From positions 5,182,001 to 5,246,000 of the forward strand of contig NC_004722.1 in the NCBI RefSeq assembly GCF_000007825.1: a DNA stretch of 64,000 nt, in the 5' to 3' direction. The translations under genes were made by a program, and so were the position numbers. Below, one piece after another: positions 14,889-24,835 of the stretch. Each line of letters opens with the position of its first letter. Position 1 is the first letter of the stretch. The notes under the pieces are model-generated. The model saw only the letters and a list, made by a program, of their open reading frames with translations, was not told the origin of the DNA and searched no databases. The stretch is from Bacillus cereus ATCC 14579 (lineage in GTDB: Bacteria; Bacillota; Bacilli; Bacillales; Bacillaceae_G).

Positions 14889-15902
14889 CTTCACCATCAA
14901 TTTTCCTTCATAATCATTCATCGTCTTTATTGCAACGCCTTTATAGTAATGAGCGACAATATCTGTATATTTCTTTCCTTCCGCTGCCATGCCGTTCGCC
15001 CCGTATTGACTCATACCAACACCGTGACCGAAGCCTTTCGTCGTAACGATGATTTTATCCCCTTGTTGTTTCCACGTGAAATCAGAAGAACGTAAATCTA
15101 ACTTTTCACGAACTTCTTTTCCAGTTAATGTTTTTCCTTGAAAAGCTACATCCTTTACGCGCTTTCCTTCCGTAAGGTCTTTAATATTTCCAACCTTCCC
15201 GTCTGCTAGCACTTTCACACCGAGACGTTTTTGAAAATCAGCTACTGTAAATGTTTGCTCGCTCGTAAACTTTGGAGAGGCTTGATCCCACGGACTATCT
15301 ACACTTTTCAAGTACGGATAATCATTTCCCCAATAGTCAGCTGCATTTTCTGTTCGGCCATTACTCGTTGAAAAGAAGGATGCTGAAATTGGTTTTCCAT
15401 CATACGTTAAAACTTGTCCTGCTGTTTTCGAAACGGCTTCTTCGATTTTCTTCAAATTATTTTCGTAGTTATTACCCCATTGCTTCTTCAATTCATCTTT
15501 GCTTTTGTACACTTGATCTTTCACCGTATCTGTCACATCCGCATTATTTTTCTTTCCTCCGCTTAGCATACGTTGTACTACAAATGTTCTCGCTGCTAAT
15601 GCCTGCGCCTTTAGTGCCTCTATTTCAAAACTGGCATTCATCTCAGAAGCTACTACACCTGTCACATACTCCTCCACTGGTAATGTTTCTACCTTCTTCT
15701 GTTTTTCGCGATATACAGCAACTTGAACAGCTGTATCTACTTTTCCTGGAGCTGGTATGCTTTCTATCGCTGGAGGAGTTTTAGAGGCCGTTTCTTCCCC
15801 TACTTTTGCTTTCGCAAATGGAATAACAAGGGCTGCAGGTACAATGATAACGAGCGCTATTAAGAGCGCTACTGTAATAAAAAGTGGCTTTGAAAATTTC
15901 AT
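14883..15902 (-). CDS. spoIID: Stage II sporulation protein D (peptidoglycan lytic transglycosylase)
   Basis: A 339-residue mother-cell membrane enzyme that cuts glycan strands during engulfment with SpoIIM and SpoIIP. One N-terminal transmembrane helix precedes the SpoIID domain with VEEYVTGVVASEMNASFEIE (catalytic Glu region), ALKAQALAARTF, SASFFSTSNGRTE and GFGHGVGMSQYGANGMA. I chose ATG at 15902, with GGAGG 8 bases upstream, matching B. subtilis SpoIID in length; the longer frame to 15953 lacks support. Neighbours murA and ywmB match the Bacillus order. Confidence 0.95.
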   Translation of the reverse strand: MKFSKPLFITVALLIALVIIVPAALVIPFAKAKVGEETASKTPPAIESIPAPGKVDTAVQVAVYREKQKKVETLPVEEYVTGVVASEMNASFEIEALKAQALAARTFVVQRMLSGGKKNNADVTDTVKDQVYKSKDELKKQWGNNYENNLKKIEEAVSKTAGQVLTYDGKPISASFFSTSNGRTENAADYWGNDYPYLKSVDSPWDQASPKFTSEQTFTVADFQKRLGVKVLADGKVGNIKDLTEGKRVKDVAFQGKTLTGKEVREKLDLRSSDFTWKQQGDKIIVTTKGFGHGVGMSQYGANGMAAEGKKYTDIVAHYYKGVAIKTMNDYEGKLMVKK

Positions 15903-16065
15903 CCTATTTTCCTCCAATATAAAAGCTTTACTCCATTCATTCTTATGGAACAACTCTTTCTTTTAGAACATACTTAAGGGGGAAGAGTATAAAACAGAAA
16001 TTTTCTAAATATTTTTACTGGTACGTGCATAAGTATAGAATTTATTGACTATAACAGTAATAACC

Positions 16066-16106
16066 AAAAAAAATAGCCCCTATGTCAAAAGACATAGAGA
16101 CTATTT
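16066..16106 (-). terminator. Terminator after murA (first copy)
   Basis: A 16-bp minus-strand stem with two G-T pairs (AAATAG...TATGTC / GACATA...CTATTT, loop TTTT) followed by a long T-run. Confidence 0.9.
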
Positions 16107-16109
16107 TAA

Positions 16110-17414
16110 TTAAGCGTGAAGATCAGAAACTTCTTGTTCTTTCACTTCTTCTACTTTTTCGTTTACACGTTCAATAGTTGCACCTAATGCAGCTAATTTC
16201 TTATGGAAGTTTACATAGCCACGGTCAAGATGTTTTAACTCAGTTACACGAGTATAACCTTCTGATACTAAACCAGCTAAGATTAATGCAGCTGCAGCAC
16301 GTAAGTCAGTTGCTGCTACTTCAGCACCTTGTAAGCTGTTTGGACCGTTCATAATAACAGAACGACCTTCAATTTTAATATCAGCATTCATACGACGGAA
16401 TTCTTCAACGTGCATAAAGCGGTTTTCGAATACCGTTTCTGTAATCATGCTTGTTCCATCAGCTTGTAGTAATAATGCCATCATTTGTGATTGCATGTCT
16501 GTTGGGAAACCTGGGTGAGGCATAGTTTTAATATCAACCGCTTTTAACTTATCTGGGCCGATAACACGTACACCTTCGTTTTCCTCAATAATTTTAACAC
16601 CCATTTCTTCCATTTTCGCTGTAATTGAGCGTAAATGTTCAGGTACAGCATTTTCAATTAAGATGTCTCCACCAGTAATTGCTGCTGCAACCATGAATGT
16701 TCCCGCTTCAATACGGTCAGGAATAATAGAGTGGTTTGCACCATATAATTTATCAACGCCTTCGATACGAATCGTTCCAGTTCCAGCTCCGCGTACTTTC
16801 GCTCCCATCGCATTTAAGAAGTTAGCTAAGTCAACGATTTCTGGTTCTTTCGCTGCGTTTTCAAGAATTGTTGTCCCTTTTGCTAATGTAGCTGCAGACA
16901 TAATGTTTTCTGTCGCGCCTACGCTTGGGAAGTCTAAGTAGATTTTAGCTCCTTTTAGTTCTCCCTCAACATATGCCTCAACAAAACCGTTACCAACCTG
17001 TACTTTTGCTCCCATTGCTTCGAAGCCTTTTAAATGTTGGTCAATTGGACGTGAACCAATTGCACATCCACCAGGAAGTGCAATACGAGCACGACCGTTA
17101 CGTGCTAATAATGGTCCCATTACTTGAACAGATGCACGCATTTTACGTACATATTCAAATGGTGCTTCAATGTTTAGTTCTTTAGAAGAATCGATTGTTA
17201 CTTGATTATTTTCAAATACGACTTCAGCATTTAAATGACGTAATACCTCATTAATTGTGTATACATCAGACAAAACTGGTACTTCAGATAGTACATTCTT
17301 TCCATCACTCGCTAATAGGGCTGCAGCGATTATAGGTAATACAGCATTTTTTGCGCCCTCAACACGCACTGTGCCGTTTAACCGCTTTCCGCCACGGACG
17401 ATGATCTTTTCCAA
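16110..17414 (-). CDS. murA: UDP-N-acetylglucosamine 1-carboxyvinyltransferase (MurA1)
   Basis: A 434-residue enzyme for the first committed step of peptidoglycan synthesis: PEP transfer to UDP-GlcNAc. It begins MEKIIVRGGKRLNGTVRVEG, contains the catalytic Cys in LPGGCAIGSRPIDQHLKGFE, and has PDRIEAGTFMVAAA and HPGFPTDMQSQ. The tail (EKVEEVKEQEVSDLHA) is longer than in the second MurA at 58902-60191. It corresponds by position to B. subtilis murAA, between ywmB and spoIID. Fosfomycin targets the conserved Cys. Confidence 0.95.
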   Translation of the reverse strand: MEKIIVRGGKRLNGTVRVEGAKNAVLPIIAAALLASDGKNVLSEVPVLSDVYTINEVLRHLNAEVVFENNQVTIDSSKELNIEAPFEYVRKMRASVQVMGPLLARNGRARIALPGGCAIGSRPIDQHLKGFEAMGAKVQVGNGFVEAYVEGELKGAKIYLDFPSVGATENIMSAATLAKGTTILENAAKEPEIVDLANFLNAMGAKVRGAGTGTIRIEGVDKLYGANHSIIPDRIEAGTFMVAAAITGGDILIENAVPEHLRSITAKMEEMGVKIIEENEGVRVIGPDKLKAVDIKTMPHPGFPTDMQSQMMALLLQADGTSMITETVFENRFMHVEEFRRMNADIKIEGRSVIMNGPNSLQGAEVAATDLRAAAALILAGLVSEGYTRVTELKHLDRGYVNFHKKLAALGATIERVNEKVEEVKEQEVSDLHA

Positions 17415-17453
17415 ATTATTCCCCTCCGTGTCCTTTTTTCAGTATCTATTCAC

Positions 17454-18164
17454 TCAATACTCAGAAGTTATGATCGGTGTGCCAACCACAATTGTATCTT
17501 TGTTGTCTGTAGAACGTATTGCTATTTGCACATTTATTTTCTCTCTATTTGTTGAAAGAGCGTCATCCCACTTTTTATTGTATGCGGAGACTGACACAAA
17601 TGCTCTTTCTTCTACTTGTTCGATCGCTCTTGCTGAAAGATCTTTCAAAACCTGATTGGTTTTATTTTGCAAAACACCTTCAATCTTATCATTCAGTACA
17701 CCTTGAACACAAGTGTAAATTATAGGTTTTTCACTAAAAATTTTATTCATGTTTTGAACATACTTCGGGTCCCATTTCGCCCCACTTACTTCAAAGATAA
17801 TGAAAGTGTTTTCTTTAGTATTTTCTTTACTCCAAGTTACTACTACTCGTTCTTCATAAGAAGAAAGCTTTTTATAGGATGTAGCTTTATATCCATCTGG
17901 AGATTGCTCTACTTCCCACTTTTGAATATTTGCCTTTTCCTTCACATCGTTTAACAACTTTTGAAACGTATGTATGTTAGAAATTGTTTTTGTTTCTCTC
18001 GCTAACCATGACCATTTTTCTACTTTAGCATCATTTTTCTCTAAAGCCTTGATCATGCTCTCCATTTTCTGTTCATCGCTTATCGGTTTCATCTCTCTAT
18101 ATCCAACCAAAAATAAAACAACACTAAGTGCAACAATAAGAATGGCTTTAAGCTTCAATTTCAT
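17454..18164 (-). CDS. ywmB: YwmB-family secreted or lipid-anchored protein
   Basis: A 236-residue protein with an N-terminal signal or anchor segment (LKAILIVALSVVLFLVG) and an extracytoplasmic domain matching the YwmB family (DUF1779), which databases sometimes label 'TATA-box binding' from fold similarity only. No catalytic motif is visible. The start is uncertain: AGGAGG lies only 2 bases before ATG 18164 but 8 bases before TTG 18158. It sits between murA and ywzB, as in B. subtilis. Its function is unknown; a cell-envelope role is inferred from location. Confidence 0.8.
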   Translation of the reverse strand: MKLKLKAILIVALSVVLFLVGYREMKPISDEQKMESMIKALEKNDAKVEKWSWLARETKTISNIHTFQKLLNDVKEKANIQKWEVEQSPDGYKATSYKKLSSYEERVVVTWSKENTKENTFIIFEVSGAKWDPKYVQNMNKIFSEKPIIYTCVQGVLNDKIEGVLQNKTNQVLKDLSARAIEQVEERAFVSVSAYNKKWDDALSTNREKINVQIAIRSTDNKDTIVVGTPIITSEY

Positions 18165-18209
18165 CCCCTCCTATCCCCATTGTTAACGGAGATTTGAGGT
18201 TCTATACAC

Positions 18210-18446
18210 TTACTTTACTAAATACGTTAAACTCTTCGAATAGCCTAAATAATCAAGGAAAAAGTTACTTACAGATGTCCCAATTGCAATTGTAATTAAG
18301 ATGAGTAATACTCGCGTCTGCAGCACTTTTCCGGACTTCATTAAACGCTCAATGTGAATGCCTTGTAAGGCCCACCACGTAATGGTAATAAACAATAAAT
18401 GCGAAACAATGGCAATCAGTGCTTGTTGCCCTAAAAGTTGTGCCAA
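18210..18446 (-). CDS. ywzB: YwzB-family small membrane protein (DUF1146)
   Basis: A 78-residue protein with two hydrophobic segments (about 8-28 and 46-66) and WWALQGIHIERLMKSGK between them, typical of DUF1146. The start is TTG at 18446 with AGGGG 8 bases upstream. It lies just before ywmB in the same direction, as in B. subtilis, and 200 bases after the nuo operon terminator. No biochemical function is known to me. Confidence 0.82.
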   Translation of the reverse strand: MAQLLGQQALIAIVSHLLFITITWWALQGIHIERLMKSGKVLQTRVLLILITIAIGTSVSNFFLDYLGYSKSLTYLVK

Positions 18447-18604
18447 AAAATCGACCCCTTTTTACTCAGCTACTACTTATGAAAGAATATAAAAACGATA
18501 CCATAATAAGTAGGAGCTACACTTTTTCAAATGCACATAGACATCTTACATTTTACATCGTGATTTTCTTTCCAAAAACGTATATCTACATTACAAGTTA
18601 ACAC

Positions 18605-18641
18605 AAAATAAAAAGCGCAGAGTACTGACTCCACACCTTTT
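18605..18641 (-). terminator. Terminator of the nuo operon
   Basis: The minus-strand stem is about 13 bp with several G-T pairs (AAAAGGTGTGGAGT / ACTCTGCGCTTTT, loop CAGT), followed by TATTTTGT, just after the nuoN stop. Confidence 0.75.
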
Positions 18642-18648
18642 ATTTTCA

Positions 18649-20169
18649 CTATTGTACCACGTTCCCTAAGAAGAAGAAATCTTTCATTAATGGAAAATAT
18701 TCATAAAAGAAATTGTACCCAATCATCGGCATAATCCCTAGTATTACAATCGAAATTGCACAAAGACTCATAACAACCTTTATATTTAACGGTAACCGTA
18801 TTCTCTCTTCTGTCTCTCCGGTGCGGAAAAACATTTGTTGTAAAATACGGAAATAATATACGAATGAAACAACTGTCGTACCCATCATAATCGAAGCTAG
18901 TACGTAATGTGCTGGCTCTACATGAAGTGCGCCTAAAAAGATATTAATCTTTCCAATAAAGCCAGCCGTTCCTGGTATCCCAGCCAACGATAAAATAAAA
19001 ATTGTCATCATTATCGCTGTAAATGGTGACCTTTTATATAAACCTGTGAAAATTGTTATATTTTCCTCATTATTTTGTAAGATTAAGCCGTGGATGATAG
19101 CAAATGCGCCTATATTCATAAGCATGTATGCCAGCATATAAAACCACATGCTATCCATCGTAAATGGTGATAATGCCACAAGTGGAACGAGTAAATATCC
19201 TGCATGAGCAATGCCCGAATAAGCAAATAAACGCTTTATATTGTATTGTTTTAATGCGACTACATTCCCAACAATCATCGTAATACTTGCTAGCACCGCA
19301 ATATATATACTCATATGCCCATATAAAGATTGCATATCTCCTTGTATTAATACACTTGCAAAGATCATAAGGAACAAACGAATAATGAGTAGGAACCCGG
19401 CAATTTTAGAAATCGTTCCAAGAAAAGCAGTAACAGGTGTAGCCGCTCCTTCATACACATCAGGTGCCCACATATGAAACGGCACTGTGGCAATTTTAAA
19501 TGAGAGACCAACTAGCAATAAAAGAAATGCGAGAGCTAACAATAACTGAATACCACTAGCGAGTTCCCCAGTGAGTACCTTTTGCATATCTACAATGTTA
19601 GTTGAACCTGTAATACCGTATAAATAACTCATTCCGAAGAGCGTAATCGCCGTTCCAATTCCTCCGCTAATGACGTATTTCATTGCCGCTTCATTTGATG
19701 CACGGCTCTTTTTTCGTATTCCTACTAAAATATAAGAAGAAAGTGAAAGTAACTCCAAACCAACGAAAAGGGTAATAAAATCTACACTAGAAGCCATGAA
19801 CATCGCACCAAGAAGTGCCATTAAAAATAAGTAATAATATTCACCTTTATCTTCGATTGGATTCTTCTTATCATCGCTCATTGCGGTGCATAAAATGAGG
19901 GCTGAGGCACCTAATAGCAACGTTTTAAACCCTTTTGAAAATCCATCTAACACAAACGATCCATTTAAAATATCTCCTGCCGGTTCGCTATATAGAGTAA
20001 TTAATGACACGATTGCTAATACGATGGCAGCAATCGCACCAAGAGCTACATATCTATGGTTCAGCTTAAAAAACAAATCACATATGGAAAGGAGGATGGC
20101 GGCGCCGAGAATAATAAATTCTGGCACCATTAGATGCCACGATAAGCTAAATAACGTATTCATATCCAT
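18649..20169 (-). CDS. nuoN: NADH-quinone oxidoreductase subunit N
   Basis: A 506-residue antiporter-like membrane subunit of complex I with about 14 transmembrane helices. Key lysines of proton-pumping subunits lie in the KIATVPFHMWAPDVYEGA region, and YSGIAHAGYLLVP is the usual helix 12 motif. It is last in the operon, with its start one base after the nuoM stop. It helps pump protons when electrons pass to menaquinone. Confidence 0.94.
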   Translation of the reverse strand: MDMNTLFSLSWHLMVPEFIILGAAILLSICDLFFKLNHRYVALGAIAAIVLAIVSLITLYSEPAGDILNGSFVLDGFSKGFKTLLLGASALILCTAMSDDKKNPIEDKGEYYYLFLMALLGAMFMASSVDFITLFVGLELLSLSSYILVGIRKKSRASNEAAMKYVISGGIGTAITLFGMSYLYGITGSTNIVDMQKVLTGELASGIQLLLALAFLLLLVGLSFKIATVPFHMWAPDVYEGAATPVTAFLGTISKIAGFLLIIRLFLMIFASVLIQGDMQSLYGHMSIYIAVLASITMIVGNVVALKQYNIKRLFAYSGIAHAGYLLVPLVALSPFTMDSMWFYMLAYMLMNIGAFAIIHGLILQNNEENITIFTGLYKRSPFTAIMMTIFILSLAGIPGTAGFIGKINIFLGALHVEPAHYVLASIMMGTTVVSFVYYFRILQQMFFRTGETEERIRLPLNIKVVMSLCAISIVILGIMPMIGYNFFYEYFPLMKDFFFLGNVVQ

Positions 20170-20170
20170 C

Positions 20171-21673
20171 CTACTTCACCCCCAATGTTTTCAATGTATT
20201 TTGAAGCGGATCCCCTAGTATTTCTGGCATAACTCCAATTGCAATAATACAAAAGATAAGTAGTAAAACAGGGACATACTCCCATCCGTGTATATCATAT
20301 TTTGCTTCCCACTCTTTCTTTCCAAATGTCACTTGAAGTGTCGCCCTTAATACATATACAGCGGTTAAAATGATGCCAATCACACCGACTGCAGCAATGA
20401 CGGGCTCTCCTTGAAATAAACCGAGAAAGGCAAGAAATTCACTAACAAACCCAGACATCCCTGGTAATCCGAGCGATGCCATTCCTCCTGCTAAGAAGAA
20501 GCCGCTAAGTACTGGGACACTTTTTGCGAGTCCACCAAGCGCTGTAATGTCTGATGTTCCGAAACGTTGTTCTATAACACCGAGTAAGAAAAACAGCAAG
20601 GCTGCAATTAAACCGTGCGATACAACCTGGAATAACGCTCCTTGTGTACCAGGTGCATTAAGTGACGCAAGTCCCATTAACACAATTCCCATATGCGAAA
20701 TACTAGAGTAAGCCAGTACTTTCCTAAAGTCTGTTTGGATGAGCGCTAAAAAGGCACCGTATAATAAATTAATTACGCCTAATATCGCAATTAGTGTTGC
20801 AACATCGTGAAAATATTCCGGGAATAGCCCTTTCCCGAAGCGAATAATACCGTACGCTCCAATCTTCAGCAAAACACCCGCATGAAGCATAACTACAGCT
20901 GGATGCGCTTCTATGTGTACATTGACCATCCAGCGGTGCAACGGAAAAACAGGTAGTTTAATTGCAAAAGCAATCATTATGGCAATAAATACACTAAGCT
21001 GCAAACTACTTGGGATGACGAGTGCTCCCTCTGCATTTACGCTTCTTAATATCTCTTTCAGCTCCACAATATTTGTTGTACCTGTTTTCGCGAACAAAAT
21101 TGAGAAAACAATGAGCAAAATAGCTGAGCCAATACCGTTATATATTAAATAACTATACGCAGCCTTTTCACTCGACAATTTTCCCCACTTTCCAATTAAT
21201 AAGAACATTGGTGGCAAAGTAATTTCAAAGAAGATAAAAAACAACATTAAGTTTTGAGCAGCAAAGACGCCGAGCATTCCTATTTCTAGCATGAGTAACA
21301 GCATATAAAATGCTTTTAAATTTCTTTTAATAGAAAAGGCTGCAATTGCTGCAAGCGTTGCTAGAAGAGCCGTCAGTACCATCATGACAAGCGACAAACC
21401 ATCAATACCGAGCTCGTAATAAATAGAAAACCACCTTTTATCTACCGCTGTAAAATCGCCGAACTTAATCCATTTCATCTTTTCATCGAATAGTGACAAA
21501 TTCTTTCCAGAAGCATATGTACAAGCGAGGACGATAGCGATTCCAAATGGAAGTGCCGTCCCAAATAAGCCAAGCGCTCGCACTGTACGCAATTCCTTTT
21601 TCGGTGTTAATACAAGCAATAAAATTCCTAAAAGCGGGGAAAAAATGAAGAACGTTAACAACAAATCATTCAT
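20171..21673 (-). CDS. nuoM: NADH-quinone oxidoreductase subunit M
   Basis: A 500-residue antiporter-like subunit. Typical segments are MFFIFFEITLPPMFLLIG-like helix 5 (LFFIFFEITLPPMFLLIG), KLPVFPLHRWMVNVHIEAH with the central pumping Lys/His, and YSSISHMGIVLMGL. It overlaps nuoL by 4 bases. Charged residues needed for proton transfer appear intact. Confidence 0.94.
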   Translation of the reverse strand: MNDLLLTFFIFSPLLGILLLVLTPKKELRTVRALGLFGTALPFGIAIVLACTYASGKNLSLFDEKMKWIKFGDFTAVDKRWFSIYYELGIDGLSLVMMVLTALLATLAAIAAFSIKRNLKAFYMLLLMLEIGMLGVFAAQNLMLFFIFFEITLPPMFLLIGKWGKLSSEKAAYSYLIYNGIGSAILLIVFSILFAKTGTTNIVELKEILRSVNAEGALVIPSSLQLSVFIAIMIAFAIKLPVFPLHRWMVNVHIEAHPAVVMLHAGVLLKIGAYGIIRFGKGLFPEYFHDVATLIAILGVINLLYGAFLALIQTDFRKVLAYSSISHMGIVLMGLASLNAPGTQGALFQVVSHGLIAALLFFLLGVIEQRFGTSDITALGGLAKSVPVLSGFFLAGGMASLGLPGMSGFVSEFLAFLGLFQGEPVIAAVGVIGIILTAVYVLRATLQVTFGKKEWEAKYDIHGWEYVPVLLLIFCIIAIGVMPEILGDPLQNTLKTLGVK

Positions 21674-23532
21674 CGTAAATCCCCTCCCGTATAGAGCAAA
21701 ATAATGACGAGTACAGCGAGCGAAACCACCGTTACAGTACCGTACACTTGTACATTCCCGTTTTGAAGTTTCGATCCAAGGTTACTTGTGCCTTTCACTA
21801 CACTTGCAATTAAAACTGCAATTCCTTCGACTACATACACTTCAAATAAGCGAAGCACATGAGCGATTCCTTTCGTAATAGGGATCACCGTCATGTTGTA
21901 TAGTTCATCCACATAATATTTTTCTTTCAAAAGATTATAAAGCGATGTTTCCGTACCCCCAGCCCAATTCCTAGAAATTGATTTCTTCCTATATATGAAA
22001 TATGCAAGAGCGATTCCCGCAAATGAAACGAGTGTCGCAACAATCATAATCCAAACTGGTCCATGCGTTTCTTCAACCTTAAACCCTACATCTTTCGTCA
22101 ACCAATCTCCGAGAAACGTCCCAAACCATGGTGTATTTATATATCCTGCCACTACTGCGAGAACGCCGAGAACAATCATTGGATACGTCATAACGCGAGG
22201 CGATTCATGTACTTCTTCCTTCGTCTTCGTTTCTCCAGTAAAGACAAGAAAGTAAAGGCGGAACATATAAAACGCTGTTAAAAACGCCGCAATTACCGCT
22301 AAAGTAAATAAAACGTAATTGCCATTCATCCACGTCGCCGCTAAAATTTCATCTTTGCTGAAAAAACCGGAAAGCAGCGGAACACCGCTAATGGCAAGGG
22401 TACCTATTAAAAATAGCGTACCAGTTACTTTCATCTTCTTCTGTAAACCGCCCATTTTATTAATGTTTTGCGTATGCACAGCATGAATTACACTTCCTGC
22501 CGCCAAAAATAGTAGTGCTTTAAAAAAAGCATGTGTCGTTAAATGAAATATACCAGCTACATAACCGGCAGAACCTAACGCGAGCATCATATACCCGAGC
22601 TGGCTAACTGTAGAATAAGCAAGCACCCTCTTTATATCTGTTTGCACAAGACCGATAGAGGCCGCAAAGATTGCAGTGAAAGCTCCAACGATTGCCACTG
22701 TCTGCATCGCCACTGTACTTGCTGAAAATAGAGGGAACATCGTCGCTACTAAATATACGCCAGCTGCGACCATCGTCGCCGCGTGAATAAGTGCCGAAAC
22801 GGGTGTTGGCCCCTCCATTGCATCTGGCAACCACGTATGAAGCGGGAACTGACCTGATTTCCCCATCGCCCCGATAAAAATTAATATCGCTGTTATTGTA
22901 ATCATGTAAGGAGGTAGATCCCCTGTATAAATCGCCCTAAATATTGCGTCATATTCAAAACTACCTGCGTACCAAAAAATTAAAATCATCCCGATAAATA
23001 AACCAACATCCCCAATACGGGTCATAATAAAAGCCTTTTTTGCAGCAGCCTTCGCTTCTTCTTTAAAGAAATAAAAACCGATAAGTAAAAATGAGCCAAG
23101 GCCAACTAATTCCCAAAATATATAAAGTTGTAATAAATTCGTTGATATAACAAGCCCTAACATCGCAAATGTAAAGAGTCCTAAATATGCGTAAAAGGTC
23201 GGTAATCGTTCATCACCTTTCATATAACCTTTCGAATACACATGTACAAGTAGACTCACAAGCGTCACGATAAATAACATTAAAGCTCCTAATGCAGTCA
23301 CTTCAAAGCCGAATGATATATCCACATCTCCAGCTCTAAGCCACACCCACTTATGCTTCACGCTTGCTTCTGAAAACCTTTCTATTAACACAAGTACCGC
23401 AAGTATAAAGGAGAGAAAGACGAAAAAAATACTAAGTACGCTGCTTCCTTCTCTAATTTTCTTCCCGAATATAATAAGTAACAAAAACGAAACGAGTGGG
23501 AAAAGCGGTATGAGCCATGCATAATCGATCAT
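21670..23532 (-). CDS. nuoL: NADH-quinone oxidoreductase subunit L
   Basis: A 620-residue antiporter-like subunit at the distal end of the membrane arm. IFWELVGLGSFLLIGFY, GKSGQFPLHTWLPDAMEGPT and YSTVSQLGYMMLALGS are classic NuoL motifs with the conserved Glu and Lys. The C-terminal extension (about 500-620) fits the long lateral helix. It is followed by nuoM with 4-base overlap. Confidence 0.95.
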   Translation of the reverse strand: MIDYAWLIPLFPLVSFLLLIIFGKKIREGSSVLSIFFVFLSFILAVLVLIERFSEASVKHKWVWLRAGDVDISFGFEVTALGALMLFIVTLVSLLVHVYSKGYMKGDERLPTFYAYLGLFTFAMLGLVISTNLLQLYIFWELVGLGSFLLIGFYFFKEEAKAAAKKAFIMTRIGDVGLFIGMILIFWYAGSFEYDAIFRAIYTGDLPPYMITITAILIFIGAMGKSGQFPLHTWLPDAMEGPTPVSALIHAATMVAAGVYLVATMFPLFSASTVAMQTVAIVGAFTAIFAASIGLVQTDIKRVLAYSTVSQLGYMMLALGSAGYVAGIFHLTTHAFFKALLFLAAGSVIHAVHTQNINKMGGLQKKMKVTGTLFLIGTLAISGVPLLSGFFSKDEILAATWMNGNYVLFTLAVIAAFLTAFYMFRLYFLVFTGETKTKEEVHESPRVMTYPMIVLGVLAVVAGYINTPWFGTFLGDWLTKDVGFKVEETHGPVWIMIVATLVSFAGIALAYFIYRKKSISRNWAGGTETSLYNLLKEKYYVDELYNMTVIPITKGIAHVLRLFEVYVVEGIAVLIASVVKGTSNLGSKLQNGNVQVYGTVTVVSLAVLVIILLYTGGDLR

Positions 23533-23562
23533 TGTTTCCTTCCCCCTTTTTCGGTCACAATG

Positions 23563-23877
23563 CTATCCTTTGAGCGTATCCATTTCATCCACCTGAACTG
23601 TCGTACGATTACGATATAAAGCAATTAAAATAGCGAGTCCTAACGCCGCTTCCGCTGCCGCTACAGCCATCGTAAACAGTGAGAAAATTTGACCTGTTAA
23701 ATTCGGAAATAAGCCTAATTTACTAAACGCCACTAAGTTTAAATTGGCAGCATTCAGCATTAATTCGATACAAACTAATACGATTACTGTATTCCGCTTT
23801 GTTAAAGCTCCAAATAGACCGATGCAAAACAAAATAATCGCAAGTGTTAAATATGCAGAAGCTGGAACGCTACTCAT
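23563..23877 (-). CDS. nuoK: NADH-quinone oxidoreductase subunit K
   Basis: A 104-residue three-helix subunit. IVLVCIELMLNAANLNLVAF carries the conserved membrane Glu, and a second Glu lies in AVAAAEAALGLAI. I chose ATG at 23877 (MSSVPASAYL) because GAGGAGG is 6 bases upstream and the length fits; a longer frame to 23925 overlaps nuoJ without support. It overlaps nuoJ by 8 bases. Confidence 0.94.
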   Translation of the reverse strand: MSSVPASAYLTLAIILFCIGLFGALTKRNTVIVLVCIELMLNAANLNLVAFSKLGLFPNLTGQIFSLFTMAVAAAEAALGLAILIALYRNRTTVQVDEMDTLKG

Positions 23878-24394
23878 TGGAATCCTCCTCTTTCTCGTCC
23901 TTTTTCGCAAGTATAATTGCGCCAACGAGTGCTACAAGTAAAATAACTGAAGTTAGTTCAAATGGAATAATATATTTTGAATAGAGAAGCGTACCGATTT
24001 GAAGTGTGTTGTTTTCATGGAGAGGTAAACTTCCTTGTGTGCTTTCATTTGCAAAATCAACATTATTAACAGCGAAATACATAACCGCTCCAAATGCTAC
24101 AACTGCAAAGAAGATAATCCATTTTCGAAGAGTAAGACGCGATTCATTTTCCGCGTTATGTTTCGTTAACATAATGCCGAAAATCATAATAATTGTGATT
24201 GCACCGGAGTAAAGTAAAATTTGTGCAACGCCTATAAATTCGGCTGACAAAAGAAAATACAAACCTGCAATGCTGAGAAATGTCAGAACGAGAGCTAGCA
24301 TCATGTGCATAACTTTCGTTAAGTTCAACATAAGAACACCGCCGATAATTGCAGACAAGGATAGTATAAAGAATGCTACAAACTCGCCATTCAT
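23870..24394 (-). CDS. nuoJ: NADH-quinone oxidoreductase subunit J
   Basis: A 174-residue membrane subunit with five helices. GVAQILLYSGAITIIMIFGIML is the conserved pi-bulge helix region. It overlaps nuoI by 4 bases and nuoK by 8, consistent with translational coupling in the membrane-arm block. Confidence 0.93.
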   Translation of the reverse strand: MNGEFVAFFILSLSAIIGGVLMLNLTKVMHMMLALVLTFLSIAGLYFLLSAEFIGVAQILLYSGAITIIMIFGIMLTKHNAENESRLTLRKWIIFFAVVAFGAVMYFAVNNVDFANESTQGSLPLHENNTLQIGTLLYSKYIIPFELTSVILLVALVGAIILAKKDEKEEDSNE

Positions 24395-24810
24395 GCCTTA
24401 TTCTCCTTCCTGACGTTTTCGTCGTTTTCGTCAAGCCACTGCAAATTTTTAAATAAGTCATCACGTGAATATTCCGCGAGTTCAAAGTTATTTGTCATGA
24501 CAATTGCCTCTGTCGGACAAACTTCTGTACATAAATCACAAAGAATACAAATTTCAAAATTAATATCATACGTGTCGATAATTTTTCCTTTTTTCGTAGG
24601 ATCCGGATGTTTCTTTCCTGTTAACTGAATACAGTCTGTCGGACAAATGTTAGAGCACTGATTACAAACAATACATTTCTCCGGATAAAATTTTTGAATC
24701 CCCCGAAAACGGTCTGGCAACGGCAACGGTTGATTTGGATAATCATACGTTACCTTCTTCTTGCTCAAATTACTTAATGTATATTTTAACCCTTTAAATA
24801 GTCCTTTCAT
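24391..24810 (-). CDS. nuoI: NADH-quinone oxidoreductase subunit I (2 x 4Fe-4S)
   Basis: A 139-residue ferredoxin-like subunit binding two 4Fe-4S clusters: CIVCNQCSNICPTDCI and CILCDLCTEVCPTEAI. It carries electrons along the peripheral arm to the NuoB cluster. Since nuoEFG are missing, NuoI may be the direct entry point for electrons from a soluble donor such as ferredoxin; that is inference. Confidence 0.95.
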   Translation of the reverse strand: MKGLFKGLKYTLSNLSKKKVTYDYPNQPLPLPDRFRGIQKFYPEKCIVCNQCSNICPTDCIQLTGKKHPDPTKKGKIIDTYDINFEICILCDLCTEVCPTEAIVMTNNFELAEYSRDDLFKNLQWLDENDENVRKENKA

Positions 24811-24835
24811 CTCTTACTGGCACCCCCCTCATAGA